DNA of 64,000 nucleotides, taken from positions 1-64,000 of the forward strand of contig JALCRM010000010.1 in NCBI GenBank assembly GCA_022652545.1, in the 5' to 3' direction. Below are positions 26,591-37,145 of this stretch, piece after piece. Made by a program: the position numbers and the translations under genes. The stretch comes from Lachnospiraceae bacterium (lineage in GTDB: Bacteria > Bacillota > Clostridia > Lachnospirales > Lachnospiraceae). A model generated the notes under the pieces. It was not told the DNA's origin. It ran no database searches and saw nothing but the letters and a program-made list of their open reading frames with translations. Position 1 is the stretch's first letter. Each line of letters starts with the position of its first letter.

Positions 26591-27604
26591 ATGGTGACCA
26601 ATACGCAGAACGGGCCGGCAAAACGGTATATTGTCACCGGTGCAGGCGGACATCTCGGCAGTACGATCCTCAGGGAACTGTGTGCATCCGGCAGGGAAGT
26701 CTATGGCCTGCTCCTTCCCGGGGAGAAACCGAAGGTGACCGGCAGCAATGTTACGTACTTTACCGGCGATGTCTGCGATCCCGGATCTCTCCGATGCCTG
26801 TTTGAGAACGGGAAGGACCGCGAGCTGTATGTGATCCATACGGCTGCGCTGATCTCCATTGCGGGAAAGATGCCTCCGAAGCTGCATGCCGTCAATGTGG
26901 AGGGAGTGAAAAATATCCTTTCCCTTTGTTCTCTGTACCGGGTGCACAGGCTGGTCCATGTGAGTTCTGTCCACGCGATCCCGGAACTCCCCGGGGACCA
27001 GATAATGAGAGAGCCTGATTCATTTTCAGCCGCAAGGGTACAGGGAGGCTATGCAAAAACAAAGGCAGAAGCCGCACAGGCCGTGCTGGATGCCGCCTCA
27101 GAGGGGCTCGATGCCGTGATCGTATTTCCCTCGGGGATCATCGGTCCCTATGACAGCGGGAAAAATCATCTGGTCCAGATGACGGCAGAGTACATGCATG
27201 GCAGGCTGCCTGCCTGTGTCAGGGGCGGATACGATTTTGTCGACGTACGAGATGCCGCGCACGGCTGTCTCCTTGCGGCAGAATACGGACGAAAGGGAGA
27301 GGGATATATCCTCAGCGGAACGAATGCTGCGCTGAAGGAGCTGCTGGCGCTAGCGGGAAAATACTGCGGACGCGGGCCGGTCCCGGCGCTGCCTGTATGG
27401 CTCGCGGAATTTGCGGTGCCGTTCATCGGTGCCGTCGCCCGTGTCCGCGGCACCAGGCCTTTGTATACGGCATATTCCCTGAGCACTGTTTCAGGAAACA
27501 GCCATTTTTCAAACGAAAAGGCCAGACAGGAGTTACACTATACCACCCGTGATATGGAAGAAACCGTACGGGACATGGTAGAATGGCTTCAAAGGGAACA
27601 GTGA
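26591..27604 (+). CDS. NAD(P)-dependent epimerase/dehydratase (extended SDR)
   Basis: A 337-aa short-chain dehydrogenase of the extended type. The nucleotide-binding motif is VTGAGGHLGSTILREL near the N terminus, the Ser-containing strand is LVHVSSVHAIPE, and the catalytic Tyr/Lys pair is in GGYAKTKAEAAQ. It resembles dihydroflavonol-reductase-like and NAD-dependent epimerase proteins. The ATG at 26591 has AGGGAGG nine bases upstream; an ATG six bases earlier is too close to that site. The DUF2871 gene begins 12 bp after its stop. The substrate is unknown. Confidence 0.85.
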   Translation: MVTNTQNGPAKRYIVTGAGGHLGSTILRELCASGREVYGLLLPGEKPKVTGSNVTYFTGDVCDPGSLRCLFENGKDRELYVIHTAALISIAGKMPPKLHAVNVEGVKNILSLCSLYRVHRLVHVSSVHAIPELPGDQIMREPDSFSAARVQGGYAKTKAEAAQAVLDAASEGLDAVIVFPSGIIGPYDSGKNHLVQMTAEYMHGRLPACVRGGYDFVDVRDAAHGCLLAAEYGRKGEGYILSGTNAALKELLALAGKYCGRGPVPALPVWLAEFAVPFIGAVARVRGTRPLYTAYSLSTVSGNSHFSNEKARQELHYTTRDMEETVRDMVEWLQREQ

Positions 27605-27616
27605 AGGGAGAACGAT

Positions 27617-28036
27617 ATGAAAAAATACCTTAATCTGTCTTTTATCTATGCCATCTCCGCGATGGTGGGCGGCGTCTTCTACAGGGAATTCACAAAATGG
27701 AACGGTTTTACCGGTGTTACGGCACTGGGAAAGGTCCATGCGCATCTTTTCATGCTTGGCATGATCGTTTTTATGATAGTCGCCCTGTTTTCAGACAGGC
27801 TTTCTCTTGAAGAACAGAAGCCCTTCCGCATTTTTCTGGGTGTTTACAATGTCGGAGTACCGCTCACAGCAGGTATGCTGGCTGTCCGCGGGATCCTGCA
27901 GGTGCTCGGGACACCGCTTTCTTCCGGCACGGATGCGGCCATTTCCGGCATTGCCGGCATCGGTCACATTCTGACCGGGGCCGGTCTGCTTCTGCTCCTT
28001 ATTTCCATGAAAAAAGCAGCCTCGGAAAAGGTCTGA
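27617..28036 (+). CDS. DUF2871 family membrane protein
   Basis: A 139-aa protein with four predicted membrane segments (LNLSFIYAISAMVGGVFYR, AHLFMLGMIVFMIVALF, FLGVYNVGVPLTAGMLAV, and GIGHILTGAGLLLLLISM). The opening and the GKVHAHLFMLGM segment match DUF2871, a family of unknown function in Firmicutes. It is co-directional with the epimerase gene with a 12-bp gap, so probably under the same TetR control. The conserved His in the second segment could bind heme or metal, but this is speculation. Confidence 0.85.
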   Translation: MKKYLNLSFIYAISAMVGGVFYREFTKWNGFTGVTALGKVHAHLFMLGMIVFMIVALFSDRLSLEEQKPFRIFLGVYNVGVPLTAGMLAVRGILQVLGTPLSSGTDAAISGIAGIGHILTGAGLLLLLISMKKAASEKV

Positions 28037-28126
28037 TGTAACCGTCTCCAAAGCCGTGTTCAAAAATGGCAGCAGATCCGGCAGTTACAAATACAACGTA
28101 CTTCCCATAGAGGAGGAAGCAGGAAT

Positions 28127-29992
28127 TCACTGATCCTTCTCACGCAGCAGCATCGCGGCATTGACGACGACCAGCACACTTCCGCAGTTATGCATGAGAG
28201 CTCCCGTGACAGGGTTGAGTACGCCGCATACCGCCAGAAGCACCGCAACGATATTGATGCACAGCGACAGAATGATGTTCTGGTTCACTCTTTGCATGAC
28301 TTTTCCGGTCAATCCGAACAGGTAGGGAAGACGATGGATCTCATCGCTGACAAGAACGGCGTCAGCGGATTCCACTGCAATATCCGAACCGGTTTCGCCC
28401 ATGGCGATCCCGGCGTAGGCCGTGCTTAAAGCCAGGGCGTCATTTACTCCGTCCCCGATCATGCAGACAGGCATGCCCTTTCCATTGAGTTCCCGGATGA
28501 TCTGCATTTTCTCATCCGGCAAAAGATTTGCCTGTACATTGTCTATGCCGACTTTTTTCGCAATTTCACCGGCGGCAGCTGCATTGTCACCGGTCAGCAG
28601 GAGAGGATCTATGCCGGCACTTTTCAGTTTGCCGACCGTTTCTGCGGCATCGGGCCGCAGGATATCGGCAAGTGCCAGAAAACCGGTCAGCTCCCCGTCT
28701 ATCGCAGTATAGATCACCGTTGCCCCGGCAGCGCAGTATTGCTCTGCCTTCTGCCGGCTCTCTTCCGTGAGGGCGATCCGAAGATCCTCCATGAGTTCCG
28801 ATTTCCCGGCGATGACGGAATGCCCGCAGACCTCGGCACGTACTCCTTTTCCGGCAAACATTTTGAAATTTTCTATAGAGCAGGTCCTGCCGCCGTCCCT
28901 GATATATCGGGCGAGAATGGCCTTTCCCAGCGGATGTTCGCTTTTCTGCTCAGCCAGAGCGGTATAGCGCATAATGTCTGTTTCACTGTATGCTTTATTG
29001 ACGGAAACAGCAGCGGTGACTTCCGGTTTGCCGCGGGTCAGCGTCCCTGTTTTGTCAAAGGCAATCATTCTGACTTTTGAAAGTCGTTCAAGGGCGTCAC
29101 CCGAACGGATCAAAACACCGTATTTCGCGGCGTTCCCGATCCCTGCCATGATCGCGGTCGGCGTGGCAAGAATGAAAGCACAGGGGCAGAAAACAACGAG
29201 AACGGTGACCGCGCGGATGAACCTGCCGGTCGCAAGCCCGGTGATGACCGCGATCGTCACGGCGGCGATCACCATCCAGGTCGCCCAACGGTCGGCCAGT
29301 CCGACGATGGGGGCTTTGTCCGCGTCGGCTTCCCTGGCGAGCCGTATCATTTTCTGGAGGGAACTGTCGGTACAGCGCTTCTGGGCCTGCATCTCAAATG
29401 TCCCGAACTGGTTGACAGTCCCGCTGGTCACGCTGTCACCGGCCTTCTTGTCGACCGGAATGGATTCGCCTGTCATCACGGACTGATCGATGGATGTTTC
29501 GCCTGCTATGATCATTCCGTCGACCGGTACGATCTCTCCCGCAAGGACGGTCAGCAGATCGCCTGCAGCCACTTCAGAGGCGGGAATGATCACATCGGCT
29601 CCGTCTCGTTTTACCCGTGCAGTCTGCGGTGTGAGTCTGATGAGTTTTTCAATGCCCTGGCGTGCCTTGTCTGAAGTGTACTGTTCCAGCAAACTGCCGA
29701 TCTGCATGATCAGAGCCACTTCCCCTGCCGCAAAGTACTCGCCGGTGCAAACCGATGCGACCAGAGCCATGGATACCAGCAGGTCCGCCTTGATGTCATG
29801 TTTTCTGATGAGCGCAGTAACGGCGCTGTATATGATCGGAATGCCGCAGAGCGCGATCGCGATCCATGCTGTGTCAAAAGGAAGAATGCCGGAAAGCCAT
29901 CCGCCGAGAGAAAAGACCAAAGATACCGCCGAAACCAATACGCAGAAGACGGTGCACTTTGTATCCCCGTCCACCCATTTTTCAATGATCAT
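28127..29992 (-). CDS. Heavy-metal P1B-type ATPase without N-terminal metal-binding domain
   Basis: A 621-aa cation pump. Hallmarks are the membrane CPC motif in VVFCPCAFILATP, the phosphorylation site DKTGTLTRG, the P1B His motif SEHPLG, the TGES loop (MTGESIPVDK), and GDGVNDALAL. No CxxC heavy-metal domain precedes the first membrane segment. The last membrane segment reads MHNCGSVLVVVNA, so zinc, cadmium, manganese or iron are possible; the metal is not settled. The ATG at 29992 follows GCAGGAATAAC. It lies 49 bp after the solute-binding protein stop on the same strand, so it may be the last gene of that operon. Confidence 0.92.
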   Translation of the reverse strand: MIIEKWVDGDTKCTVFCVLVSAVSLVFSLGGWLSGILPFDTAWIAIALCGIPIIYSAVTALIRKHDIKADLLVSMALVASVCTGEYFAAGEVALIMQIGSLLEQYTSDKARQGIEKLIRLTPQTARVKRDGADVIIPASEVAAGDLLTVLAGEIVPVDGMIIAGETSIDQSVMTGESIPVDKKAGDSVTSGTVNQFGTFEMQAQKRCTDSSLQKMIRLAREADADKAPIVGLADRWATWMVIAAVTIAVITGLATGRFIRAVTVLVVFCPCAFILATPTAIMAGIGNAAKYGVLIRSGDALERLSKVRMIAFDKTGTLTRGKPEVTAAVSVNKAYSETDIMRYTALAEQKSEHPLGKAILARYIRDGGRTCSIENFKMFAGKGVRAEVCGHSVIAGKSELMEDLRIALTEESRQKAEQYCAAGATVIYTAIDGELTGFLALADILRPDAAETVGKLKSAGIDPLLLTGDNAAAAGEIAKKVGIDNVQANLLPDEKMQIIRELNGKGMPVCMIGDGVNDALALSTAYAGIAMGETGSDIAVESADAVLVSDEIHRLPYLFGLTGKVMQRVNQNIILSLCINIVAVLLAVCGVLNPVTGALMHNCGSVLVVVNAAMLLREKDQ

Positions 29993-30041
29993 TCTGTTAT
30001 TCCTGCCTGTTTCTGAAGTCCGTTTCCGTGGCCGCGCAGCC

Positions 30042-31136
30042 TTATGAGCCGGAAGCGTCGAATATCCGGTCGAACCGGGTGATGATCTCATCCTTGTCAG
30101 CTGCAGCCCATGAGAAATCGTAGTCGATCAGCTTTATGCCGCGCAGATCCGTCAGTGCAGCTGATGCCTTCATGTCGTTGCGCACAGGACGGCGGTCCCA
30201 GTCGTCGCGCTGCTCTGCCTGACACTCCTTCGAGGTCACAAAATCAACGAACAGCTTTGCGTTCTTTTCGTCGGGGCAGCCCTTCACGATCGAGATCGCA
30301 TCCGGAACTGCTGACGTTCCTTCCGTCGGATAGCAGAAACCGATATTCGGGTCATCCCGGTAAGTCAGCGCGGATTTTTCGATCGTGATGCCGATCAGAT
30401 AGTCGCCGCTTGCGACCATTTTATGACATTTGCTGGAAGATTCAAAAATGTGGCCGTCCAGATTTTTGACAAATTTTTCGACATAGTCCCAGCCGTCTGT
30501 TTTGCCCCCGTTTGCAAGGATCATCGTACAAAGCTGCGTATACGCGGAGCCGGATTTGGATGGCCGGCAGTAGGCGATCTCTCCTTTGAATTCCGGTTTC
30601 AGGCAGTCCTGCCAGCTTTTCGGCGCACTGATCCCTTCCTCCGAGAGCCTCTTTTTATTATATATGATGACCATGGGAAGCGGACTTTCGCCGGTCCATT
30701 TATAGTCAGCAGCCTTAAACCCCGCATCGATGAAATCATTGTTTGCACAGATGTAGGATTCAAACAGATCAGGATGGGCGGCAAGAGAATCCGCACCGCC
30801 GCCCCAGAGTACGTCGGCTGTAGGTGCCGCCGATTCCGACTGCAGCTTTTCTATCAGCTCCCCGGTCCCGGCGGCGAGCACCTCGACGCGGATATCAGGA
30901 TATTCCGACATAAACAGGGAGATCGCGGCATTCATGGGATCTGCGTCATGGGGCGTGCAGATCACCAGCTTATCATCTGTGTTTTCGCTGACGCTCACCG
31001 ATGCTTCTGCGGTATTTGCGGATGTGCTTCTGGGTTCGCCCACGGAAAGAGGCTGCTCTGCTTTTACTGCACAGCCGCTCAGTATGGGAGCCGTCAGGAC
31101 TGTCAGTAACAGGAAGCCTTTTGTCAGATCGTTCAT
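30042..31136 (-). CDS. Solute-binding lipoprotein, Fe(III)/phosphonate type, without permease
   Basis: A 364-aa extracellular binding protein of family 1/AfuA type. The signal ends in the lipobox ILSGC, with a short Ser/Thr/Glu linker after it. Typical segments are LVICTPHDADPMNAAISLF, ADVLWGGGADSL, and KSGSAYTQLCTMILANGG. Its ATG overlaps the stop of the hybrid kinase gene in ATGA, so the two are translationally coupled. No permease or ABC ATPase gene lies in the cluster, so it may work as a ligand-presenting partner for the kinase or with a transporter elsewhere. Confidence 0.88.
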   Translation of the reverse strand: MNDLTKGFLLLTVLTAPILSGCAVKAEQPLSVGEPRSTSANTAEASVSVSENTDDKLVICTPHDADPMNAAISLFMSEYPDIRVEVLAAGTGELIEKLQSESAAPTADVLWGGGADSLAAHPDLFESYICANNDFIDAGFKAADYKWTGESPLPMVIIYNKKRLSEEGISAPKSWQDCLKPEFKGEIAYCRPSKSGSAYTQLCTMILANGGKTDGWDYVEKFVKNLDGHIFESSSKCHKMVASGDYLIGITIEKSALTYRDDPNIGFCYPTEGTSAVPDAISIVKGCPDEKNAKLFVDFVTSKECQAEQRDDWDRRPVRNDMKASAALTDLRGIKLIDYDFSWAAADKDEIITRFDRIFDASGS

Positions 31137-33919
31137 GGCTGTACCCCGCTGTTTTTTCTGGCTGCGTCTTCCATCCTGAACTGGCGGACAAGTTCCCGCT
31201 TCAGCACCTCGTTGTCTACCGGTTTCATGTTGTGTGCGTTCATGCCGGCCTGCATACACCGCATAATATCGTCATTATAGGCATCTGCCGTCATGGCGAT
31301 GATCGGGATCAGCGCCGCGTCCGGGCGTTCTGCTGCGCGGATCGCCCTTGCCGCATCCAGCCCGTTCATGACCGGCATACGAAGATCCATAAGGATGAGA
31401 TCGAATTTCCAGACGGGAGCACTGAGGAACAGTTCTTCCCCCTGTCTGCCGTTTTCTGCAGAAGTGACCCGGATCCCCAGGTCATTGAGGATCGCGGTGG
31501 CAATTTCCCTGTTCATTTCGTTATCTTCACAAAGCAGTATGGAGCGTCCCTGCAGTTCTGCGGTATTTTCAGGTGCGGCCTCCGGCATTTCTCCGGTTTC
31601 CCTAACAGCTGTGACCGGTATCTGCACGGTAAAGGCAGAACCTTTTCCCGGTTCACTCTGCACCTCGATCGTCCCCTGCATCATTGTGACGATCCGTTTT
31701 ACGATGGACAGCCCGAGTCCCGTACCGACCGTTCCCTTTGACTGCGGCGCATGCTCCTGTGTGAAAGGTTCAAACATCTTTTTCTGGAATTCTTTTGAAA
31801 TGCCGATGCCGTTGTCTTTTACGACAATTCTGCAGTTGCATCCGTTGACAGGAGGGATCTGCGAGATGTGCAGTTCCACGGTACCGCCTTCCGGTGTAAA
31901 CTTGATCGCATTGCTCAGAAGATTCAGCACAATTTTTTTCGGATTCAGGCTGTCGACCAGGATCTCACCGTGATACATGTCATTGCTGTCAACCAGAAAG
32001 TGAATGCCCCGGGCATCCGCGATCGACTGGATCGGCACGGTAATGCTCTGCAGAAGTTCTGAAGCGTTGGTCTTTTCCTGCTGCAGCACATATTTGCCGC
32101 TTTCGATCTTGCTGATATCCAGGGTATCGTTGATAAGACTCAGCAGAAATTCAGCGGATATCCGGACCTTTTTCAAATATTCCCTGGCGGCGGTCTCATC
32201 CTTTTCTTTCAGAGCCAGATTGGTATATCCCATGATGCCGTTCAGAGGCGTACGCATATCATGGCTTATATTTGAAAGGAACTCTGACTTGGCGGCTGCC
32301 GCTTTCTCGATCTCCCTGTTCTTCGCGTGTATCCTTCTGCCATAGATCAGCATGCTGGTCACGGCTGCAATGACAAAACCAAGCAGGGAATAGAACCAGC
32401 CCGCAAAACCGGGATTGGAGTACAGTTGGTCGGCCAGGGAAACAGACTGGGAATTCTGAGATGCTTCTTTGAATATTTCATCGATCTTTGCGGATCCGAT
32501 GGAATAGATCGATTTGTTCAGAATGGAAAGGAGCATAGGATCTGAGCGGTCGGACGCTGCAAATGCAAGCTGGAACGCAGCGCCGGGGATCTCGCGGCTG
32601 GACAGGCCGCGGCAGGAGACCAGCTTCTGGTAGTATGCTGTCTGCAGGGAATCGGCCAGAACACATGCGGCGGTACCGTCCTGCACCGCCCGCAGACAGG
32701 ATGCCATATCCTTATAGCGGTAATACGTGTAGGAGGTACCCTGCAGCTCGCGGCTGAAGAATTCCTGGTAGGAGTCCTGCGGGACCGCGGCGATCGCGTT
32801 GCCGCTGCCTTTGCTCATTTCCTGCAGAGTGACGGAATACAGGGGAAAGGTAATGTTTGCGTTGTTTTTGTCTGCCCAGGCAAAATCATAGGGAAAACCG
32901 GCCATGAGTTCTGTTTTTCCTGAAGAGAAATCATCCAGAGCCGCTTTGCTGTTTTCGGCTTCTTCAAAAGAGAATGCCAGGCCGGTCCGTTCCGTGATCA
33001 GGTCCAGCAGATCGCGCATCGCCCCGGAGAATCTGCCGTTCCGGTCTTCGTAGGAAACGGGTGTCCAGTCGGTGACATAGGATACCGCGACCGGCCCGTG
33101 CGCCGAAATATAATTTTTTTCCGCGTCCGAAATGACCGTCTGCTGTTCAACGGATTGAGAATGGTACCGTGAATACAGCCGCTCCTGAAAATACGGGTCA
33201 TCGATCTTCAGCGCGTTCATTGCACTGTTCAGCTCGGCCAGCAGGTCGGCATTGCCCCTGGTCGTGGCAAAATAGTAGGAGGATACGGAAAACTTGGCTA
33301 CCGTCCGCATACTGAGGTCGCTGATCGAACTTGAGAGGCGGGCGGTTATTTTTCCTTCGGAAAGAGCCTTGTCCACTTCTTCTTCGGTATGGTAATAGAT
33401 CAGCCTGGGCATGCAGTCATTGTCTTTACAGTAGTCCACAAAGGCGCTGTTCAGCTGGCTGCTGTAATTCAGGCCTACGGTCAGACCGGAAATGGCATCG
33501 TAATCTTCGTAGGAAACCGACGCATTGCTGACAGGAACGACCAGATTGGTCCAGCTTTCACCGGCGGCCAGGGACGAAAGACTCAGGCCTCCCGTGCTGT
33601 CCGTCGGGTATACATAGTTCATGAGATCCAGTTCCCCGGACTGCAGCATTTTCAGTCCGTCTTCGTATGTCACGGGGACCAGTTCACAGTGCCAGCCTGC
33701 GTATTGGGCGATCGCCATCAGGTAGTCATAACCGTATCCGCGGTAAGAACGGTCGGAGGCGTCATACTCCTGAAAGTTGGCAAGTGTGAAATAGCCGACG
33801 CGGACCTTTCTTTTTTCAGTACCTTCGGCATGGACAGGCAGGCAGAACAATAAAAAAAAGGCGCAGAAAACAGCGATCATGAAAGCTGTCTTTCTGCACG
33901 CCCTGCCCTCGAATGCCAT
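31133..33919 (-). CDS. Hybrid histidine kinase with two SBP_bac_3 sensor domains (BvgS-like)
   Basis: A 928-aa membrane hybrid sensor. A signal segment (about residues 12-30) precedes two periplasmic-binding-protein type 3 domains (about 35-260 and 275-500; the second opens SAHGPVAVSYVTDWTPVSYE). A membrane segment at about 505-530, HisKA with phosphoacceptor His553 (FLSNISHDMRTPLNG), HATPase (N box NLLSNAIKF) and a C-terminal receiver with Asp845 (LILMDLRMPVMNG) follow. No Hpt domain is seen. The ATG at 33919 has a GGTGGGAG site. It is translationally coupled to a binding protein with no permease, and a divergent PAS kinase lies upstream. Confidence 0.92.
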   Translation of the reverse strand: MAFEGRACRKTAFMIAVFCAFFLLFCLPVHAEGTEKRKVRVGYFTLANFQEYDASDRSYRGYGYDYLMAIAQYAGWHCELVPVTYEDGLKMLQSGELDLMNYVYPTDSTGGLSLSSLAAGESWTNLVVPVSNASVSYEDYDAISGLTVGLNYSSQLNSAFVDYCKDNDCMPRLIYYHTEEEVDKALSEGKITARLSSSISDLSMRTVAKFSVSSYYFATTRGNADLLAELNSAMNALKIDDPYFQERLYSRYHSQSVEQQTVISDAEKNYISAHGPVAVSYVTDWTPVSYEDRNGRFSGAMRDLLDLITERTGLAFSFEEAENSKAALDDFSSGKTELMAGFPYDFAWADKNNANITFPLYSVTLQEMSKGSGNAIAAVPQDSYQEFFSRELQGTSYTYYRYKDMASCLRAVQDGTAACVLADSLQTAYYQKLVSCRGLSSREIPGAAFQLAFAASDRSDPMLLSILNKSIYSIGSAKIDEIFKEASQNSQSVSLADQLYSNPGFAGWFYSLLGFVIAAVTSMLIYGRRIHAKNREIEKAAAAKSEFLSNISHDMRTPLNGIMGYTNLALKEKDETAAREYLKKVRISAEFLLSLINDTLDISKIESGKYVLQQEKTNASELLQSITVPIQSIADARGIHFLVDSNDMYHGEILVDSLNPKKIVLNLLSNAIKFTPEGGTVELHISQIPPVNGCNCRIVVKDNGIGISKEFQKKMFEPFTQEHAPQSKGTVGTGLGLSIVKRIVTMMQGTIEVQSEPGKGSAFTVQIPVTAVRETGEMPEAAPENTAELQGRSILLCEDNEMNREIATAILNDLGIRVTSAENGRQGEELFLSAPVWKFDLILMDLRMPVMNGLDAARAIRAAERPDAALIPIIAMTADAYNDDIMRCMQAGMNAHNMKPVDNEVLKRELVRQFRMEDAARKNSGVQP

Positions 33920-33991
33920 GTCACTCCCACCCGCGGAATAAATGCCGATCTGCCGTGATGCGTCTGTCTGCATTGGGATTAACTATTGCAT

Positions 33992-34021
33992 ATAATAGCA
34001 TATTGCATTGATTAATGTCAG
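33992..34021 (-). promoter_or_regulatory. Candidate leftward promoter of the BvgS-like kinase operon
   Basis: Read on the minus strand: CTGACA (34016-34021), an 18-bp spacer, then TATTAT (33992-33997). It lies 73 bp upstream of the kinase ATG. Confidence 0.5.
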
Positions 34022-34084
34022 ATCATTTAAAATACATTAGCGGCTTCAGTACAGAGTAATTGGTTCCATACAGAGCCGTTTCTC

Positions 34085-34112
34085 TTGATACCGGGGGAAA
34101 AGCACCTATAAT
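34085..34112 (+). promoter_or_regulatory. Candidate rightward promoter of the PAS kinase genes
   Basis: TTGATA (34085-34090), a 16-bp spacer and a perfect TATAAT (34107-34112), giving a leader of about 105 nt before the ATG at 34226. Confidence 0.65.
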
Positions 34113-34225
34113 AAAATTGGTTCTCAGTATGCTGCCATACCGCATCTGAATGTTTTTTCAGCAACGGTGCTGACGCACGGCTGCCCCATTCAAAGGATCT
34201 GAAGATCCCCCTCATGGAGGAAAAC

Positions 34226-36964
34226 ATGGAAAAGAGCGTTGAACAGGACTCCCAGCTTAAACAGCTGTACCAGCTGATCCCTTCCGGTGTAGGGATCTAT
34301 GATGTCACAGGCACGGTGATCAGCATGGTCTACCTGAATGACGGCTATTATCAGATGATCGGAGTGAGCCGTGAACAGCGGCGCCGGTACGAAGGCACGA
34401 ATGCCATCAATGTGTTCCATCCGGATGACCGGCCCGGTCTGCTGGCAGAAGCGGCAGCGTCCATTCGGGAGAACAGGGTCTTCGAGTATAAATACCGGGC
34501 ATTCATCAGCGAAGGCTGCTACCGCTGGCTCTGCATCCGCGCCAGTCATGTCCGTCTGAATGAGACTACCGAGCGGTTCTATGCCGCTTATTACGATATC
34601 AATGAACTGGTCCTGGCGCGGGATAAGCTGCGCGAAAGTCAGCTCATGCTGGAAGAAACGCTTAAACACTCCGGAACGACTCACTTCATCTATTTTATCG
34701 AACGTCACCGCTATGAGACCGTAGCGATCCCCGAACAGTTTAAAAGCCTGCCGGCGGCAATGGACGATTATCCGGAATCTTTTATACGCTATGTGGCAAT
34801 GCCGGAGGAGGATGCCGGCCGTTACCGTCAAATGCTGCGGCTGATCGACGGCGGTGCGGAAGATGCGGACTGCGACGTCAGGATGCAGTATCTCGGACAG
34901 TACTCCTGGTTCCATGTCAGCTGCCGTTCTGTTACGGATGTATCCGGCCATGCGGAAAGAGCTGTCGGGACGGCGGTGATGGTCGATCGTTTCCACGATG
35001 CCCAGTCAGCCTTCCGGGAGGAGAAAAGGCATCTCCATTCCATGCAGAAGGGGCTGCTGGCCGTCAATGCATTCAATGTCACCCATGACCTGTGTATGGA
35101 TGAAGACAATATCCGGCCGGAAGCCAGCATACGCGAGACCGCACTCTACCGGGAACTGCTGCAGACAGAGCCGGAACTCCGGAGACAGAACGGGGAGACA
35201 CTGGGACCGCTGCTGTCTGCGGTCTCTCAGATCCCGGATGCGGGGGAACGGCAGCAGTTTGTGCTGGCAAGCAGTCATGCGGGTATGCTGCGCCTTTATC
35301 AGAACGGTCAGCGTGAAAAGACACTGCAATACCGGAGATATGTAAACGGACGCCTGATATGGGTTTCCACGCGCATAGCACTGATCGCCGATCCGGTGAC
35401 GGGAGATGTTCTCGCGTATTTTTATACTTCGGATATCAACGATTCCATGATGTATCGGAAGATCACTGCCGGCATCATAGATAAAAATTATGAAAATGTA
35501 GCGTATCTGGATCTGGAGACGAATATTCTCTACCGGACGGACAGTACTGTGAACGGGAAGATCTTCACGCCTCAGCCATACGGTGAGGCGGTGGAGTCTG
35601 CACTTCAGTACTTTGTATGTGAAGAAGAGACGGAAACGGTCCGGCAGCAGTACGACGTCGGAAACATCCGTGCGAAACTGCAGGATTCTCCGGTTTATTC
35701 ATTCTTTTATACGGCAAAACAGCGCGCAGAATCGCTGCCGGGGCATCCGCTGCGGCACATGAAAAGCGACCTCTACTATCTTGACGGTCAAAAGGATGTC
35801 ATTGTCATCCTGCAGTCTGATGTGACGCAGGTCTTTGAGCAGGAACTGGAACAGCGCAGGAATGCGGAGGCCGCGCTGCACAGCGCCGAAGAAGCGAAAA
35901 CTCTTGAACGTATTGTAAAGAATATCCCGGCAGGTCTGATCGTTTACCGGAAGGATGCTGCGGGGATACATATACAGATGCTGAATCACCGCATGACGGA
36001 ACTGACCGGTGCACCGGAAAATAAGTTTCGTACAGGGGATGTCATGAAAATGATCGCCGACGATGTGCATCCCGACGACCGGAGGATGGTGGAGGATGGG
36101 CTCCGGATACTGTTCTCGGAGAAAAGATCCTTTTCGATCGAGTACCGCAACCGGCGTGTGGGCGACGGATATTTCTGGCTGTCGGCTGTCGGGCAGGCGA
36201 TCAGAGAGAGCGACGGGACCATGACCGCGTATGTCCTGTATTCCGATGCTACAGAACAAAAGCGCATGGAAGAAGCCTTCGATTCGAGACTGCGCGAGCT
36301 TTCCGGGATCAATCCCAACACTCTTGGCATATTTCATCTGGACCTGACAGGAAATGTGGTCCTGCGTTCTGAATCGCGGGGAAAGGATATTTTCCCTTCG
36401 GGGATACCCGAAAGTGCGGATGCTTTCATTGTTTCATGCAACAGCCGCGTTCTCAGCGGTTTTGAAAATGAAGATGACCGTACACCGCTCAGCAGGGAAA
36501 GGCTGATCGCAGCCTATCAGTCGGGCAAGACCGAAATAACAATGAATTTCCGCTTTTCGCCGGCGGAACAGGAGGAACTGCGCTGGGCAACGGTGTATGT
36601 GTACCTGGTCAAAAACCCCCGCAGCGGGAGTATTGAGGCACTGGTCTGCGTCCTGGACTCCACGGAAGAAACGCGCAGCCGTAAGATCATGTCGCGGATC
36701 GCTGAGGAGGATTACGACTATTTTGCCCTGCTGGATGTGAAAAAGCGCAGTATCCGCTTCGTGAGCATTCAGGAGAAGGAGCGCGAGACAACTCTCAATG
36801 TTTCATCGGATTATGACACGGACATTCAGAACGCATTTCCGAAGCTGATGGGAAGGGCGGAAAGCGAACGCTGCATCAGGGCGCTGCAGCTGGATACTGT
36901 TTTACAGGAACTGGCAAAAAAACAGCACCTATCTGTTCCCCTTTACGATCGATCAGACGGATGA
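34226..36964 (+). CDS. PAS multidomain sensor, N-terminal part of a frameshifted hybrid kinase
   Basis: The start is the ATG at 34226; the in-frame ATG at 34214 lies inside its own GGAGGAAAAC ribosome binding site. This frame encodes about six PAS-type sensor units in 912 residues with no membrane segment, for example [20 protein letters not shown] at the N terminus and [14 protein letters not shown] near residue 570. After LQELAKK the frame leaves homology and stops at 36964. The kinase and receiver continue in the +1 frame (to 38270). With one A fewer in the A7 run at 36916-36922 the protein would be about 1347 residues and align without gaps to the neighbour at 38282. A silent frameshift, sequencing error or phase-variable switch are all possible. 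Confidence 0.8.
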   Translation: MEKSVEQDSQLKQLYQLIPSGVGIYDVTGTVISMVYLNDGYYQMIGVSREQRRRYEGTNAINVFHPDDRPGLLAEAAASIRENRVFEYKYRAFISEGCYRWLCIRASHVRLNETTERFYAAYYDINELVLARDKLRESQLMLEETLKHSGTTHFIYFIERHRYETVAIPEQFKSLPAAMDDYPESFIRYVAMPEEDAGRYRQMLRLIDGGAEDADCDVRMQYLGQYSWFHVSCRSVTDVSGHAERAVGTAVMVDRFHDAQSAFREEKRHLHSMQKGLLAVNAFNVTHDLCMDEDNIRPEASIRETALYRELLQTEPELRRQNGETLGPLLSAVSQIPDAGERQQFVLASSHAGMLRLYQNGQREKTLQYRRYVNGRLIWVSTRIALIADPVTGDVLAYFYTSDINDSMMYRKITAGIIDKNYENVAYLDLETNILYRTDSTVNGKIFTPQPYGEAVESALQYFVCEEETETVRQQYDVGNIRAKLQDSPVYSFFYTAKQRAESLPGHPLRHMKSDLYYLDGQKDVIVILQSDVTQVFEQELEQRRNAEAALHSAEEAKTLERIVKNIPAGLIVYRKDAAGIHIQMLNHRMTELTGAPENKFRTGDVMKMIADDVHPDDRRMVEDGLRILFSEKRSFSIEYRNRRVGDGYFWLSAVGQAIRESDGTMTAYVLYSDATEQKRMEEAFDSRLRELSGINPNTLGIFHLDLTGNVVLRSESRGKDIFPSGIPESADAFIVSCNSRVLSGFENEDDRTPLSRERLIAAYQSGKTEITMNFRFSPAEQEELRWATVYVYLVKNPRSGSIEALVCVLDSTEETRSRKIMSRIAEEDYDYFALLDVKKRSIRFVSIQEKERETTLNVSSDYDTDIQNAFPKLMGRAESERCIRALQLDTVLQELAKKQHLSVPLYDRSDG
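36916..36922 (+). other. A7 tract at the kinase frameshift point
   Basis: Seven A residues. Reading with six keeps the frame through [20 protein letters not shown] and on to the kinase domain; reading with seven gives a stop at 36964. Confidence 0.75.
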
Positions 36965-37145
36965 GCCGCTCAGGAAAAAGCAGCTGCGGTATGAGTGGCT
37001 GGATGATTCCCGTGAACAGATCCTTCTCACGAGGATCGATATCACTTCTACTTTCCTGAGAGAGCAGGAGCAGGTAAGGCTGCTTGCCGAGGCGCTGCAG
37101 GAAGCTGAACGTGCCAATGCCGCGAAGTCGGACTTTCTTTCGCGT

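Larger units (their letters stand above)
33920..34225. other. Divergent intergenic region between two kinases
   Basis: A 306-bp AT-rich gap that contrasts with its GC-rich surroundings. It holds a leftward promoter (33992-34021) and a rightward promoter (34085-34112). Nothing else coding is visible. Confidence 0.6.

Noticed and set aside
26459..26974. N-terminal extension of the TetR protein to 356 residues
   Set aside because: The extension runs through the divergent promoter and the epimerase gene; the ATG at 26458 has an ideal ribosome binding site and begins a normal-length TetR.
34214..34225. ATG at 34214 as start of the PAS kinase
   Set aside because: It overlaps the GGAGGAAAAC ribosome binding site that serves the ATG at 34226.
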